Source: Rhodamnia argentea
Lineage: Eukaryota > Streptophyta > Magnoliopsida > Myrtales > Myrtaceae
Length of the DNA: 64,000 bases
Direction of reading: 5' to 3'
Assembly (NCBI RefSeq): GCF_020921035.1
Contig: NC_063154.1
Coordinates: 6,138,001 to 6,202,000, forward strand
Part shown: positions 23,344 through 36,073 of the stretch, piece after piece
Layout: each line of letters begins with the position of its first letter
How positions within the stretch are numbered: position 1 is the first letter of the stretch
The notes under the pieces: generated by a model
Seen by the model: only the letters and a program-made list of their open reading frames with translations
The model's database searches: none
What the model was told of the DNA's origin: nothing
Translations under genes and position numbers: made by a program

Positions 23344-23351
23344 TATTTATA
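23344..23351 (-). promoter_or_regulatory. TATA box of the beta-propeller gene
   Basis: TATAAATA on the minus strand (within CCCACTATAAATACCC), 79-86 bases upstream of the ATG at 23265. This spacing would place transcription start near 23315 and leave a short 5' UTR. Confidence 0.6.
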
Positions 23352-25232
23352 GTGGGAGGTTTGGGGGACTTGATATTCAGGGAATTTTCTTCCCTTCCCC
23401 TGAGCTAGTTCGCCGGTCCACCTCTTGGTTTTGTTTTTGTCAGTATTTATAAACGAAAATAGCTTTGGATTGCAATCGAGTGTAGGAAAATGCAGCTTCC
23501 TCTTCATTCACTTGCAGCTCCACAGGCGCAAGTGAAGTGACCCTTTTAACCCTCCTTAACCTGTAAGTCCGCCCCGCCGATACAGAAGACTGTAATACTT
23601 TTCTAGGACCTCTTCAATCCAAATTTCAGCACTGGTCATTCCTAGAGCGTTTAGTCTCTCTCTCTCTCTCTCTCTCTCTGGATTTTTCACTTGTTTAAAG
23701 TTTTCATTAATTATGCTTAACTAGTCTATAGATTGATTATGTGCATTATGAAGAGCTTTAGACGAAGAGAGCAGTTTGATTATTTTCACTCGTCCTGCTT
23801 TTTTTTTTCCCTTTTTTGTCTGTGTGTGTGTGTGTGTTGGTATTGCCATTCATATCTACTATTCTTCTTGATGACTTGGGCGGCAACTGAGAATGGATAT
23901 TAGGTCGCTTCTACCTGTCAACCGCCGGTGACCGCGCTTGAGAGCTTTGTTCTTCTACTCCATCTATTTTATGCTTTTAACTTTGGTCTTCTGCTCCGTT
24001 TTTTCTCTTTCTTTTCTCATGTTTAATTTCCCATTTCCGATCCACGGTTGACCTTCCCCCCCCCGGCGTCTCTCTCTCTCTAGTTTCTTATGAAGAGTTT
24101 CATCTTTGGTTCGCCGGCTCATCTCCGGATGATAATACCCAAGACCGATTGAAGAAAATCCCCTCCGGTAGCCGGATAGATGTTCGGCGGTGCCTGCGTA
24201 TCGATTAATGGTGGATGAAAAGAACCTTCGACGCGGAGTTATTTTCTTGACTTGTGCGAGGCGTGGGAACAATTGATGCTCTGATTTCGATTTGAGCACA
24301 ATTTCTATCACTTGGAATGCGGTTTTCTACATTCAATTTAATTGGGAATGCCATGAGCTATGCATTAAAGTCCTGAACGAGAAAAACAAATAAAAATGTA
24401 ACTGTTTTGGATCGCCATCATAATATTTGAGATGATATCAGCGCTAGTTAACGATTTACTGATAATTCTCTGTAGGCATCATATATAGATATGATATCAA
24501 ATTAGATATTTGGATAACAATTTATGTTCTGGGATTCACATATACTTCTATTTGCTGTTATAATGGAGATTGGGAAGGATTTTTTTTTTTTTGGAAAAGA
24601 ATCAATACTGATTAGTTATGTATCAATTTGGATTGTCTTATATCGTTGGGATTAAGAAAAGACCATTTTTGATCAAATCGAAGCATCATTCATGAATTTA
24701 CGGTCACATTTTATAGTAAATGGTTTCAATTTGTCCTAAATTTTGGCTTTTGTGAATATTTTTAGATGTTTAGGTTTTGAGACACTATATGTACAACCGA
24801 AGCGATGGATTCAATCCAAAAAACGAAGGATTTTTTTCTTTTTGGGCAAGGGTTAAATCTAAGGAAACGGAATGCAAGATGCAAGTCTAATATATAAAAA
24901 AAAAAGTTTAGGAATCCCTCTCGACACAAACAAAGGGAGAATTTTTCAGCTAATTCGCCGGTATCCATTTCACTCATCGTGATTGTGAGGTCATAATTCG
25001 AGGCTCGAGATAAAAGTCATGATAAGACGATGCTCTTATCCCCACCTTGTATTTCGTGGTTGGCTTGGATGGGACGTTCGATGCGCCTTCATATGTGTTC
25101 ACATTTTATGTATTTCACCATTGTGTCTCGTCTTAGGTTCATTTCTTTCTTTTCCTTTCTCAATCGATACGTACGAATGCCCATCCTTGGAGCGAATGGG
25201 TAGTATTAACACTACTGAGGACACTAGATTCT
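23352..25232. other. Intergenic with microsatellites
   Basis: Upstream region of the minus-strand gene. (TC)n at about 23656-23680 and (TG)n at about 23820-23838. No gene recognised further right. Confidence 0.45.
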
Positions 25233-25240
25233 ATGTTCTT

Positions 25241-25597
25241 TGGAAAAATCCTTCGAAAAGTCATAAACCTATTGATGATTTGTCAATTTAGTCATTCTAA
25301 CCAATTTTGGCTGGTAATCACTAAAGTGCACGCTGATGACACCCCCACGTGGACAATATTTGCAATTTTTTTTTAAATTTTCTAACATAGGTTTGTCATG
25401 CCACGTAAGGCAACCAACAATCGTCAACTATTTCTCGGCTAATTCTGGCCGAATGACTAAATTAACAAATTGTCAAGACATTTAGGATTAAATTAGCCCA
25501 ATTGTTCAACCAAAAAGAAAATTGACACAAGTGAAAGGTTCATGATTGAATTGGCCGCCGTTACAATAGGAAGAGGACTTTTTGGACGATCATCCCG
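25241..25597. mobile_element. MITE, 8-bp-TSD family (copy 3)
   Basis: 357 bp. The left arm 'tggaaaaatccttcgaaaag' then 'tcataaacctattgatgatt' mirrors the right arm 'aaaggttcatgattgaattg' to 'tttttggacgatcatcccg'. Possible target duplication ATGTTCTT (25233-25240) and ACGTCCTT (25598-25605), 6 of 8 identical. The core is AT-rich and lacks the GC island seen in longer copies. Confidence 0.6.
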
Positions 25598-25605
25598 ACG
25601 TCCTT

Positions 25606-26919
25606 CTCCTTTCTTTTTTAACTAAAGCGTCACAATCCATTGGGGGGGATAAAAGAAGACATTCACTTTGCAATCTTGACTGTACGTTGAGGCACCTCCC
25701 GCATCGTGGGCACCTAACCTTCCAAGCAAATTGAAAGGGAAGCCAATCGGAAGGCTAAGCAGCGATTTGGGGGCAAGAATGTCTAAAGGTGACTCCGATC
25801 TCGCCCCCAATAATTGCGCCCCGGTCAGTATCTTGCGCTCGATCGATCTACTCACTTGTCTGGCGATTTTCGATGCACGATAGCCGTCCACGTGATTCAG
25901 TTCGATCTATACGTTCGTTTTTGGTTTGGTTCCCCGTTTCTTGTGGACTGTAGACGTACGAAACAATTTCGGAAATTTTCCTTTTTTAATGTTGCGATGA
26001 GCTTTCCATGAAGCGAAGACCGACGAGCCACTTGTGTTTACAATACGCCTCTTTTTTTCCTTTTTTTACACTGCTCAGATCGGTGCAGAATGTGCCTGTC
26101 AATTCACGTTTTCTCTTCTTCTTCTTCTTTTTTTTGAACTTTAATTTATCGGTGATGTGGTGAATGGAACGAATGGAATACGGTGCGTGAAGAGTGAGAG
26201 CTCGTTCTTTTAGGGGTGCCCGGATGTGAGATGTACGGATTCTAGCTGCGTTGCTACAACGAGTTCGGTATCTGTATCTTTGTATGTATTTCCATCGATC
26301 ACGCTTTCCGGCGTGTACGGTAGCGAATCGATCGATCGAGGTCAGGTGATCAAATGCGCCGTTCGATGATATTGATCGGAATAGCAGATTCCCCTTTTCT
26401 CGTTAGAGCGATTTCTTCATGTACTTTTGTATCTTCTTCCGGAGAAAAAAAAGGTTTCTTCCATATTTGTTTAAACGCCGGCACATACACAAGAAAGAAA
26501 GGGAGAAAAAAAAAAAACAAGAAGAACGAATCCAATTTGGTTTAGTCGCAATGATCAACCTTAATACGACATTAGCAAAATCCAGAGACCATGTTAGATC
26601 GAGTCTTCTAGAAGGTTATACGGGAGCCGGGACCGTTGAGGGCATGAAAGTTGAAAGGTAGACAAGCCTATATAAGGAGAAACGTGAAAACGATGGTCGA
26701 ATTTGATTTCCCTCCATTTATTGTCTTTGTGGCCGAGGATTGTGGGCACGTCCAATGTTGGAGAACTGGAAATTCCCTTGTCAACCACAAAAAATATATT
26801 GTCCCCCTCTCTCTTTTCTCGTATAATTTATATGCTAGATATGAAACCCGTGTCATGCCCGACAACGTGCGACTCCAGGAAAGTTTAATGAAAATGGTAT
26901 CTTTGCTTTTAAATTATAT
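25606..26919. other. Intergenic, nothing recognised
   Basis: Several short frames on both strands, none resembling a known protein. Low-complexity T- and A-runs near 26120 and 26500. Confidence 0.4.
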
Positions 26920-26990
26920 GTATAATATATATGTATATACGTATATATACATATGTACATATGTATATATATGTGTGTGTGTTTGTGTTG
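26920..26990. repeat. (TA)/(TG) microsatellite
   Basis: An alternating TA/TATG tract that passes into GTGTGTGTG. Simple sequence only. Confidence 0.8.
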
Positions 26991-27004
26991 TGTAAGAAAA
27001 ACAC

Positions 27005-27138
27005 ATGTCTGTTAAAATAGATTGGTAGGACTATGTTGGCAAATCCTTGGCAGGTTTATGACTAAGTTGATCAAATTAAAAGATTCGGGATCGAATTGAC
27101 TTCCGTACAAGATTTTTGACTTTTTTGGTGATTATCCC
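27005..27138. mobile_element. Right-arm fragment of the 8-bp-TSD MITE family (copy 4)
   Basis: Only the right arm is present: 'aggtttatgactaagttgat', 'gaattgacttccgtacaaga', ending TTTTTGGTGATTATCCC at 27138. The left arm is missing, so the copy is truncated; a target duplication cannot be assessed. Confidence 0.6.
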
Positions 27139-30100
27139 AATAAAATATGGAAACTAGTTTGGAGACGTATGTTTTCGAAGAGAACAGATATTAATTTAGT
27201 AACTCTTGTGAAGAATGAAGATATTGTCCGTCCATTCATTTTTATAAAAGATATAAGCTATGATTTTTAGTAAAATATTTTCTAAATCACTCATTTTTCC
27301 GCGAATCAGTTTTGTTCGTTAAGCGATTGAAACATCAATATCGAATGCCCAAACCAAAGCTCTAACAACCTTGTGTACGTGATTCCCCACTTGCTTAAAC
27401 AATTCAATTCAATTCAATTCGGGCACATCGCCTAGAAATTCAATAATGTAAAAGATGAAGTGCGGAGTTGAAACAAAACAAATGAGCGGAAAACCCCACC
27501 TCAAAGAGGCCACTCGTTAGCAAAATCCGACTTTAAAATCTAGCAAGCAAGACACCTTGTCCCATGATAAAGAGTGAGGAAATCGAAGGTGGTGGGGGGA
27601 CAACGAATCGCGTTAGGGTTTAGTCAGGTATTCCACGTTGTGGGAATCAAGATCAAGTTCTTCATGCATTGAGTTTGATGGGCGATTTTGCATGGAATTA
27701 AACCATGCAGCAGCTTTCTAAACCTAACCCACGAGAGAGAGGGAGGGAGAGAGGGATTTCTGTCAATAATGGATTTCAACTAGGGCTGGAGGTAGATGCT
27801 TGGGACTGCGCTTCAGACCAGCCTGGGTTTGATTATTAAAACGACGGGATACGAATCTGAAAACGCTTGTCCTGATCTCAGGGTGATGGTGGACATTGTT
27901 AAACCACGTGTTGCAAGTGGGGACAGATAGAACCGTGCCCGCCATGGCCATACGTCATTTTTAAATTCCTTTGCCCTACCTTCCTTGGTTAGGAAAAAAA
28001 AAACCACGAATCGCCATTCTTTCCTTAAATGGCGTTTCATGTGGCTCGCCTGTTCGCTGTCTGGACAGCTTGTCCGGAACATCGGATGGTTCGCTAGAGA
28101 GAGAGAGAGAGAGAGTTGTAAGGTCTGTGAACAGGAACGTGAACACCTAAAAACCCTTCTCTCTCTCTCTCTTCTCTTCGTCTATCTGTGAACAGGAACG
28201 TGAACACCTAAAAACCCTTCTCTCTCTCTCTCTTCTCTTCGTCTATCTCTCAGTCAACATCAGCCCTTCAAAAGAAAGGCTTCCATGGAATCTTGACGGA
28301 GGGGTCGAAGTCAACGACCGTATGGCAAGGGAAGGGAGCTGAAGTTTAGCTATGCATGTTTACCCCAACAGAGGAGAAGACAGATGGAGAGAGGGATGAT
28401 TTTGACTTGCTTCACAACGTTTGAATGGACCTCGACAACAATCTCTCTCTCTCTCTGTCGTGGTCCACGAAAGAGAAAACAGCGCCAAGCAGACAACAAT
28501 GACTCGTTCATGGTTTCTGTTCTCGCACCAGAATATAAAGAGCATTTAAGACCGTTGTCAAGTGATGTGCCACAATATTTACAATAGATACAATGTCAGT
28601 ACGCTCTTTGGATGCTATAGCAACTAATGCTTTCATTTTTGTCTGCGTAATCATCATGCTCCAAAAGAGAATACCGTATGCTCTGCACGCATTCTCGTTC
28701 TGCCTTTCTTCGAGCTTCTTCAAAGAAGTCAGATACCTAATACATGTTCGAGAGACGAGAGAGAGAGAGAAAGGGACAAAGAAAAATTCATGGTGTTCAG
28801 CTAGCCTAGGCAATATAAGATTAACCCTAATTGAAAGCAATGGATCAGAAGAAGATTATTACTGCACGATAGTAAGATATATGAGCTTAGACATATAGGC
28901 TTGTTGAAATAGTTTTCCGACACAAGACAGAATTAGGAGGCATAACTGAGAGACCCGACATTACTGCTAGTACCTATACCATCCATCCCGTTTTGATTAG
29001 ATCCTGAAGAGCAAATAACTTTCCAGTCCCCTTAATTTCCATACATCTTTATATACGCATCGCCCATTTGATAAAACTGGGTATGAACCGTAATCGTGTT
29101 TGTTGTATTTGTGCTGTGACGTGTTGTAGGTTATATGTTTAATAATAGAAGTTCGGTCCACGGCATTTGTCGAATACTCCACGTGTCGGGCAATTCATCT
29201 ACAATATCGTTGTGAGAAAATAAATCACTCGGAAAGTGGTGTCGGGGTGTGATTCATACCCATCATCGACAGGAAGGCACATAGGGGTCACAGGGGGTAA
29301 CACCACTGAGTGGCCTAGGGCTTTTTCGTTCTCTAAGGTTTTCTTGTGCCGGTCTATGTGTACCATTTTTATCTTGTAATCGAGAGTTGTAACAAAGAGG
29401 ATATACCTTGAGTCTGAATTTCTCTTTCCCCTTTTTTGTTTGTGCACCTAACACTAACAAGTGGCTGGGGTTTTGAAGTTGCACGGGCCGACCCTGAACA
29501 AAGAAGCAGGTCATGATCATCACGCTACCAAACTCGCACAGAAGCCGCCCACATGCTCGTCTGAGCAGTTTTGAACCCTCTTGATGGGATCTCAACTTGC
29601 TTTTCCCCATTCCAGTTCGCCCAACTCACGTAACAGGAAAGGTATCCTTCTCCATCGAATCTTCCCTCAACCGGTAACATTACTTGAAATCCCACTTTTG
29701 CGTGCGAGGAAACCCTTTCTTCCTCAGCTAACTTCCTCCGATCTCTCTTTGACCGAGAACCAATGTTTGTATGGGGATGCCCACCTGCAATTCAATGCTG
29801 GGTGATCAGAACCTTCCGTTGCTGACAGAAAACAAGGTTTCGTTCTGTCTGAGTTTTCCCTGCAAACGAAACCAAATGCCGCAATGCCGCTGAAGCTCAC
29901 AGGCTGTACCCTGGAAATTTGAGTGTGCTTGGGATTTGCAGATTCAGGAGCAACCATGCCTAAGGAATCTTAGTAGCTGCAGGCGTCGATTATCCATGAA
30001 ATAATTTGTCGTCGGTACATGTTTTTTTCCGTAACGACATTATTTGAAGGAGCAATAATCAACGTTAATTATATATACACGTCTCAATCACGCTTCGAAA

Positions 30101-31040
30101 GTAACTATTACCGTAGGAATAGATCGTCGCGGCGCGAGTTTCTCAGAACTGATGCAGTCTCTGTAGTTTCTAGGGTGGGCAAGGTTATTCTAGTTGGATG
30201 CTGAATCATATGTTTGGAGCGTAGGCAAGAATCTGGGCTCGGCCTTAAGACTTGTCCTAGTCCCTGCCTACAATGCTCTCAGTAGAAGCTACCAACATTT
30301 CACTTCATTTCTTGCGGTTCAGTACGTACACTTAGGTCACCAAACCACACGATCCATCTCTCGTATGTTGTGCCATTCGACACCCGAAAACGACATTGCA
30401 TTGGGTTGGATCAACTCGTCTAAGCTAGTATATCGACTTCTCGCCCCGTGTTATGTCAAATCAACCTATCTGGAACGGCTAGATGCACAATGATCTAGGG
30501 CTTGGCTGAAATTAATCTCCCCCGACTTATCCACAACACTAGGGCGCATGTCTGTGACTCCTCTAGATACAAGCACCTCTTGCCTTCGCGATTCCTTAGT
30601 GTCTGTTGACTTGAGTCGGGTTGGAGAAAAAAAAAATCGCACGAATTGAGTTCTTTAAGATGCCGAAGAAAAGCTGAAACATAAGAGCAATTAGGATCAA
30701 TTGGGTTATGGCTTTTTTCTTGAACTACCTTGCCAACATTCAATGGATGTAATGAGTTCGGTATTGCCATTAACGACTAGGTCTAACATCGGCATTCATT
30801 CCATTTGGTCAAATCTATTGGAAAAATGCATATCGATTCCTCCGAATCGACGAGACGGGCTACCTTACTACCCATCATTCCTTTGAGAGTACAAGTAATT
30901 GATCTATTGGGATTTTGGCAAATTCCAGTTCCGATTGGGTTATCAATATCTTCAGCAAGATTTTGACTGCAAATCCCTAATTTGAAGGCAAATAGGGGCC
31001 ATGATTTTAGGGCCTCAACCATGTCTTTGGGCCGGGATGG
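27139..31040. other. 3.9 kb intergenic, no gene supported
   Basis: Contains a partial GAAAAATGAATGATT-family fragment (27232-27312), a short (AATTC)n run near 27400, (GA)n near 28096-28114, the 61-bp tandem duplication at 28124-28245, and further GA/CT tracts near 28440 and 28755. All protein frames are short and unrecognised. Confidence 0.4.
28124..28245. repeat. Perfect 61-bp tandem duplication
   Basis: Two adjacent, base-for-base identical 61-bp units (28124-28184 and 28185-28245) starting TCTGTGAACAGGAACGTGAA and containing a (CT)n run. Identity suggests a recent event or slippage. Confidence 0.9.
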
Positions 31041-31777
31041 TACATGGGCTTCGGCAGTCCCGTGGTTCAGTCCATAGACATCGACTGAACGGAAACAAAA
31101 GCGCGAGGCGACTCCGGTACTGCGTTCCTCTGTGTCTCTGTCTCCTCTTCTTCCTCGTCGATCGATCGGTAAGGTTTCGCTTTTGCCCTCTATAAGTTCT
31201 TCATTGTCTCGCGTAATTCGTCGACCGTGTCGTCGTTCTCGGATAGAGCGACACGACTTCTTTGTCGATCGCGAAGCTGGTCAATTCGATGATGCTCTGA
31301 TAATCTCGTTCGTTTTGGATTTTGTTAATTGGTTGAATTGATAGATGCCATCTGGTTGCTCTCGTCATGGGGAAACTGTTATTTTTGCTACTTGGTTGAC
31401 TGAGTTTGATTCTGGTAGTTTCCTCTGTGAATTTGTAGGTAGAAGTCTAGCTTCAGGCTGCTCTGTTGAGTTTTCATTTTCTGAGCTTAGTGCTCGGTGA
31501 TTGAAGTTATCAGAAGAACTTGGGAAGGGAAAGTGATTTCTGTCACAAAAGCACTGTAACTAGATGGTTGTGTAGATGCAGGAAAAGAAACTTAGAACCA
31601 TCCTCTTGAGTGTTGTGCTATGATTTTTGTTGGGGTTGGAGATTTTTCTTTTGTTTTTGTCTTGGCTCTCTTTTTCCAGGCACTAGTTTTATGCTTCTGT
31701 CAAGATTTTGTTAGGAGTCCCTGTTTAGGCATTAGACACATTGCTCATCTGTCTTATTGATTAAGGGGTTTGCACTA

Positions 31778-33731
31778 ATGGGGAAGGACTCGAAGCCGAA
31801 GGACTCGGGAGGAAAGGGAAAGGGGAAGCAAGCAGGGGGTGGGAGTGATGAAGCCGCTTCCAAGGGGAAAGGAAAAGCCAGGAAGTCAGATGGGCTAGGC
31901 ACGTGCACTTATGTCAAAGGTTGGTTCTCTTCACAATTCAGGTTCTTCATGTCTTTCTCTGTTTGTTTGGAGTATGTGGTAAGTAGTTGTCAGAGTAGAT
32001 GGTACTATTGCATTTGAGATGCCTCCTCTTTCAGACAACTTTGCATAAACATACGGGACCAAGTTTCCCATTCTCTCCCCTTTTGATACTCGTCCAGTCA
32101 CAACTTGCCACCCATTCTAATGTTAGAGCTATCATAGAATCCTCTAAGCACATTAAACATGCTTGAGTGTGCACTTGTTTTTTTATTTGGTCAAATGTGC
32201 ACTTATTTTCAGTATTGTGAAATCTACTCTTTGTTATTTGCCAAATATCATGAGTCAAAGAGTGTTTCGCTTTCACATCGCTGTAACTTCAAGCTTCTTA
32301 ATTTGGTTCTCCAATAATGTTCAGCTAGGCATATACTGTGTGAAAAGCAAGGCAAAATCAACGAAGCATACAAGAAACTGGATGATGGCTGGCTGGGCAA
32401 TGGTGACAAAGTTCCCCCAGCTGAATTCGCAAAGGTAATGATGCTCTGTGCATGTTCCAACAAGACTTTAGGCCTACGTCTTTTACCTCATTTGATCCCT
32501 TAGGGAAGTTTTCAATTTCTTCCTTTTCGTTAGTTTGAGATTTGACGGAAACCTATGTTTCTCGACAATTAACTCTTCATTGCCTCAAGCATTATGCAAC
32601 ATTGCAACTAGCACCTCTCTCTATATTTGGTCCCATTCCTATGAAACCAAGGCATGATCAGTTATGCAGTATTGAGTGAGATGCAAGATGTATTCATTCC
32701 ATGTGGATTCCTTTAAAAAGAAAAATTTTGTGGGAGGCATCATCCTAATAGGAATGACACCCAAGGAAATTTAAGCTGTAGTTCTTCTTCTGTTCTTTTG
32801 TCATGGTCAAAATTTTAAGCTGTAGTTCACTCCTTTTAATTGCTGTAACACGAATGTGCTTTAAGGTATAAAGTATAGCAAAATGTGCGCGAACACTTAA
32901 AGCAACTCGAATGGCTACTGGTTAGCTATTCTGTCTCGTCACGGTTTCCTGACATACGTTCCTGCTGGTTTTAATTGACAGTTAGCTGCAGAGTACTCAG
33001 AGTGCCCATCTGGGAAGAAGGGCGGGGATCTAGGATGGTTTCCTCGAGGAAAGATGGCTGGTCCATTTCAAGAAGTTGCATTTGCTACCCCTATTGGAGC
33101 TACAAGTGCACCATTCAAATCAACGTATGTACTACATATTCTGCCTCACTTCTCAATGAGTCTCCTGTTAGTTTATTGTTTCCTTTCATTTCTATGATGC
33201 GAGAATACTTAATCTGAAACCTTAGAAGGGGTGATTGACTGCCATTACTAGCATATCCATCTGAGAAAATGCTTTCATTGTGAAGTTTGCATGAATGTGA
33301 GGGGGAATTAAAAGCTGAAGACAGTCTTTTCTGAAATTCTACATAGTGCTCCATTATGGGAAACAAGAAAGGGGTGAAATATATAAAGCGGAATGATGAT
33401 AAGTAGAACATCTCTCTCTGAGTGGACGGAGAGAGAGTTGATAAAAACAATAAAAAATGATACTCTCCTGTTTGTGAGATATATTGCCAATTTTCCATGG
33501 AATGATCGATGTTGTATGAACAAAAAAATCCATTGGAAGACCACTTCATTATATGTGATGGTCATGTCATACTGTCATTGATAGGACAATGAGAAATCTT
33601 GCTCTAAGATTTTTCCTCTTGAAGATTTTTCTTTAGGTGATGAACGTAGATGACTTTCTTCTTACTTCGTATTTCGGGAAATGTTCAGGCATGGCTACCA
33701 CATTATCCTGTGTGAAGGGAGAAAGAATTGA
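31778..33731 (+). CDS. PIN4: Parvulin-type peptidyl-prolyl cis-trans isomerase (PIN4-like)
   Basis: Four exons: 31778-31919, 32325-32434, 32982-33124, 33689-33731, all with GT-AG introns. They join to 145 residues plus TGA. Residues 1-42 are a basic Gly/Lys/Ser-rich tail (GGKGKGKQAGGG), typical of the Par14/PIN4 N-terminus and likely nucleic-acid or nucleolus binding. Residues about 43-145 form the rotamase domain: ARHILCEKQGKINEAYKKL, EYSECPSGKKGGDLGWFPRG, VAFATPIGATSAPFKS, HGYHIILCEGRKN. The family catalyses cis-trans isomerisation of X-Pro bonds, without the phosphate specificity of PIN1, and is linked to ribosome biogenesis and chromatin. Length equals plant orthologues. A 5' UTR exon probably ends at 31168 (GATCG before GTAAGG), giving a leader intron. 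Confidence 0.95.
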
Positions 33732-34721
33732 TGAATGCTGCTTCTCTGGAGATCTTTTTTGCCTATGTATCGATCTAGAAATGGATTGTTTTCTATGTAT
33801 GGCCATTGTGTTCCGTTGGGTGCAAGGTGCCTGTTCTACGGGTGGTCGATGAATGGATGACAAATTTCTGCTCAAAATGTCTTAGCGCTTTGTGATTACT
33901 TTCATGGGAGTCGCTTTGTGCTCATGTTCATCTCTATGGGTTATCTGAAATCTAATAATTGTCTGTGTCACAAAGACAAGGAACCTTTGGATTTGAAAAA
34001 AAGGGACAATTTACCGACATGAGCAGGTCTTCTACCACCTAAATTGAACCTTAACTTGCATTCTCATCATGATGGAACTTTGAGGTCAGGGGTGCCCTCG
34101 GTGTACCGCTTCGTAGGAGGAATCTCGTGAATCTCGAACATCTGCAGCCAGAGATGATGCATACAAGTCAGTTTTGTCCCAAGAAAGTCGATGCCAAGAA
34201 CTTGCGGGGAAGGGGGAATGACATGACTATGGTTTAGATGGCTGTTTGGACTGAGATGTTTTTATCACTTGATGAATTGTCTTTAGACAAAGGGAAATTG
34301 GAAGAACAACCATCCTATGGAAACGTGGGTGGGGTAAGGAATTTGGTATTAGCAGTCACTTGTCATGCGGACGAGGTAAGGTGGAGACAGATTTCATAAG
34401 CTAAAGTGAAAGATTTCGATTTTCACGTATATTGAACTGTCAATTCCGACGGGCATTTTAATTTGCCACGAGAATAGTTTGTTTCATACGTTTTTCCGCA
34501 ACAGGTATACGGCTGTGGAAAGAGGTAACTGAAACTCTCAGGAAATTCCTCATCCAATTTTGTGTATTACGTTTCCAAAATATGTATTACCAACAGTACA
34601 AGTCACGGCCACATCACAATTACATTATACAAATTAGAGACTCCATTCGGTCTTTCGATTCATTAACTCAATATATATCCCAACACGGGTAATAAGATTT
34701 GGAATTGAATTTAGTCCGACA
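33732..34721. other. 3' UTR and intergenic DNA
   Basis: Downstream of the prolyl isomerase. No gene recognised. Confidence 0.4.
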
Positions 34722-34729
34722 AATTTAGA

Positions 34730-35260
34730 AGGGGATAATTATTAAAAAGTTCTAAACATATTGTAATTGTACCAATTCAGTCTTAAATTATTATATTATT
34801 TTTTTTGCCAATTGAGTTCTAAAATTTTAATAATTGTGTCAATTTAGTACATTTTATCGGCCAACGCCGATATTGATAAATTTTAATATTAATTAATTAA
34901 TTATTTATTTATTTATTTATTTTCTTCCTACTTCTATTGTAGCCGACGAAGGTCGCTGGAGCTCGTTGGTGGTTGCGGGCGAGGTCGCGATGGCCTCGCA
35001 AGTCGGGCTAGCCGAGCGGGGGCCGTGAACCGGCTGGTGACCCTTGCCCACCGGCCACAAATAGGAGTAGGAAGAAAAAAAAAGAAAAAATAAATGAAGA
35101 AATTACATTACTAATAATTGTCCAAGTCAGTGTCGGTTGGTAAAGTGGACTGAATTGATACAATTTCAAAAAATTTAGGACTCAATTGGCCAAGAAAAAA
35201 TAATATAAAATTGAATTGACATAATTACAATAAATTTATGATTTTCTTGGTAATTTTTTC
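34730..35260. mobile_element. MITE, 8-bp-TSD family with GC-rich core (copy 5)
   Basis: 531 bp bounded by a perfect 8-bp duplication AATTTAGA (34722-34729 and 35261-35268). Arms are inverted: left 'ttctaaacatattgtaattg' and 'gccaattgagttctaaaatt', right 'tttaggactcaattggccaa' and 'cataattacaataaatttat'. The core at 34940-35050 is GC-rich (GGGCGAGGTCGCGATGGCC) and flanked by complementary pyrimidine and purine runs. It lies about 260 bp upstream of the GCK gene start. Confidence 0.85.
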
Positions 35261-35518
35261 AATTTAGATGTGACAAGAGAAAAACATATTAGTTGTACTA
35301 ACTAAAATATCTATTATTTAGAGAAATGAAATTACAAGGTTCTTAAATTTCACAAACCGGTACACATCTCAAGACACGAATTGATTCCGACGTTGATTTA
35401 ACCTCGTACTTGGATTTTTAAAGGGGTTTATTCATTTTTTTTTTTCCCATTTACAAGGTTGTTGGAGTTGAACGGTAATTCACAGTCAACGGAGGTTTTA
35501 AGCAGGGTTTAAGCAGCC

Positions 35519-36073
35519 ATGGTAAAGTCTACTGTTTCTCCTTCCTTCTCCGCCAAACTACGCAAACCCTCGCAACCCACCGCTATGTCCTCTCCCGATC
35601 CACAATCCTCCGATTCTCCATCCACAATCGGCTCGGAAACCCTCGGGAGCGACAATCCCGGCGAAGCTTTGCGTCATCCGGAGAGAAATGGAGAAGACGG
35701 CGTAGAGGAAGGAGATGAAGAAGAAGAAGAGGAAGGGGAGTGCGGGTTCTGCTTGTTCATGAAAGGCGGTGGGTGCAGAGACGAGTTCGTCGCGTGGGAG
35801 GTGTGCGTCCAGGACGCGGAGAAGAACGAGGAGGACGTCGTGGACAAGTGCTTCGACGCGACGGCGGCCCTGAGGAAGTGCATGGAGGCTCACTCCGATT
35901 ACTACGAGCCCATCCTGCGCGCCGAGAAGGCTGTGGAGGAAGAGGTGGCGCAGGAATTGGAGGAGGAGGTGAAGAAATTGGGGGAGAATTCTGTTGCCGG
36001 ATCGGATGATTCTGCGGAGGGCATTGGGCGTTCTGACGATTCGAGGAAGCGAGATGGGTTGGGAGAGAGATGA
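35519..36073 (+). CDS. GCK-domain protein
   Basis: Single exon, 184 residues. The first ATG (CAGCCATGG context) is used; a second in-frame ATG lies at 35585. Residues 1-55 are Ser/Pro-rich, 56-73 highly acidic (a Glu/Asp run), and 74-131 form the GCK domain, beginning ECGFCLFMKGGGCRDEFVAW. Cysteines 75, 78, 86, 96, 111 and 121 give a CxxC followed by two CX9C pairs (86-96, 111-121). The C-terminal 50 residues are an acidic, probably helical segment followed by a Ser/Asp/Arg-rich tail. The GCK domain is a plant/protist family of unknown function. The cysteine layout resembles CHCH oxidoreductase-type proteins, so disulfide-bonded helices are an inference. No signal or transit peptide is obvious. 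The upstream MITE places this promoter next to repeat DNA. Confidence 0.9.
   Translation: MVKSTVSPSFSAKLRKPSQPTAMSSPDPQSSDSPSTIGSETLGSDNPGEALRHPERNGEDGVEEGDEEEEEEGECGFCLFMKGGGCRDEFVAWEVCVQDAEKNEEDVVDKCFDATAALRKCMEAHSDYYEPILRAEKAVEEEVAQELEEEVKKLGENSVAGSDDSAEGIGRSDDSRKRDGLGER

Noticed and set aside
34070-34150. Possible short last exon on the minus strand (peptide FEIHEIPPTKRYTEG then a stop)
   Set aside because: A plausible acceptor precedes it, but no upstream exon in frame was found within several hundred bases, and a frame this short is weak evidence.
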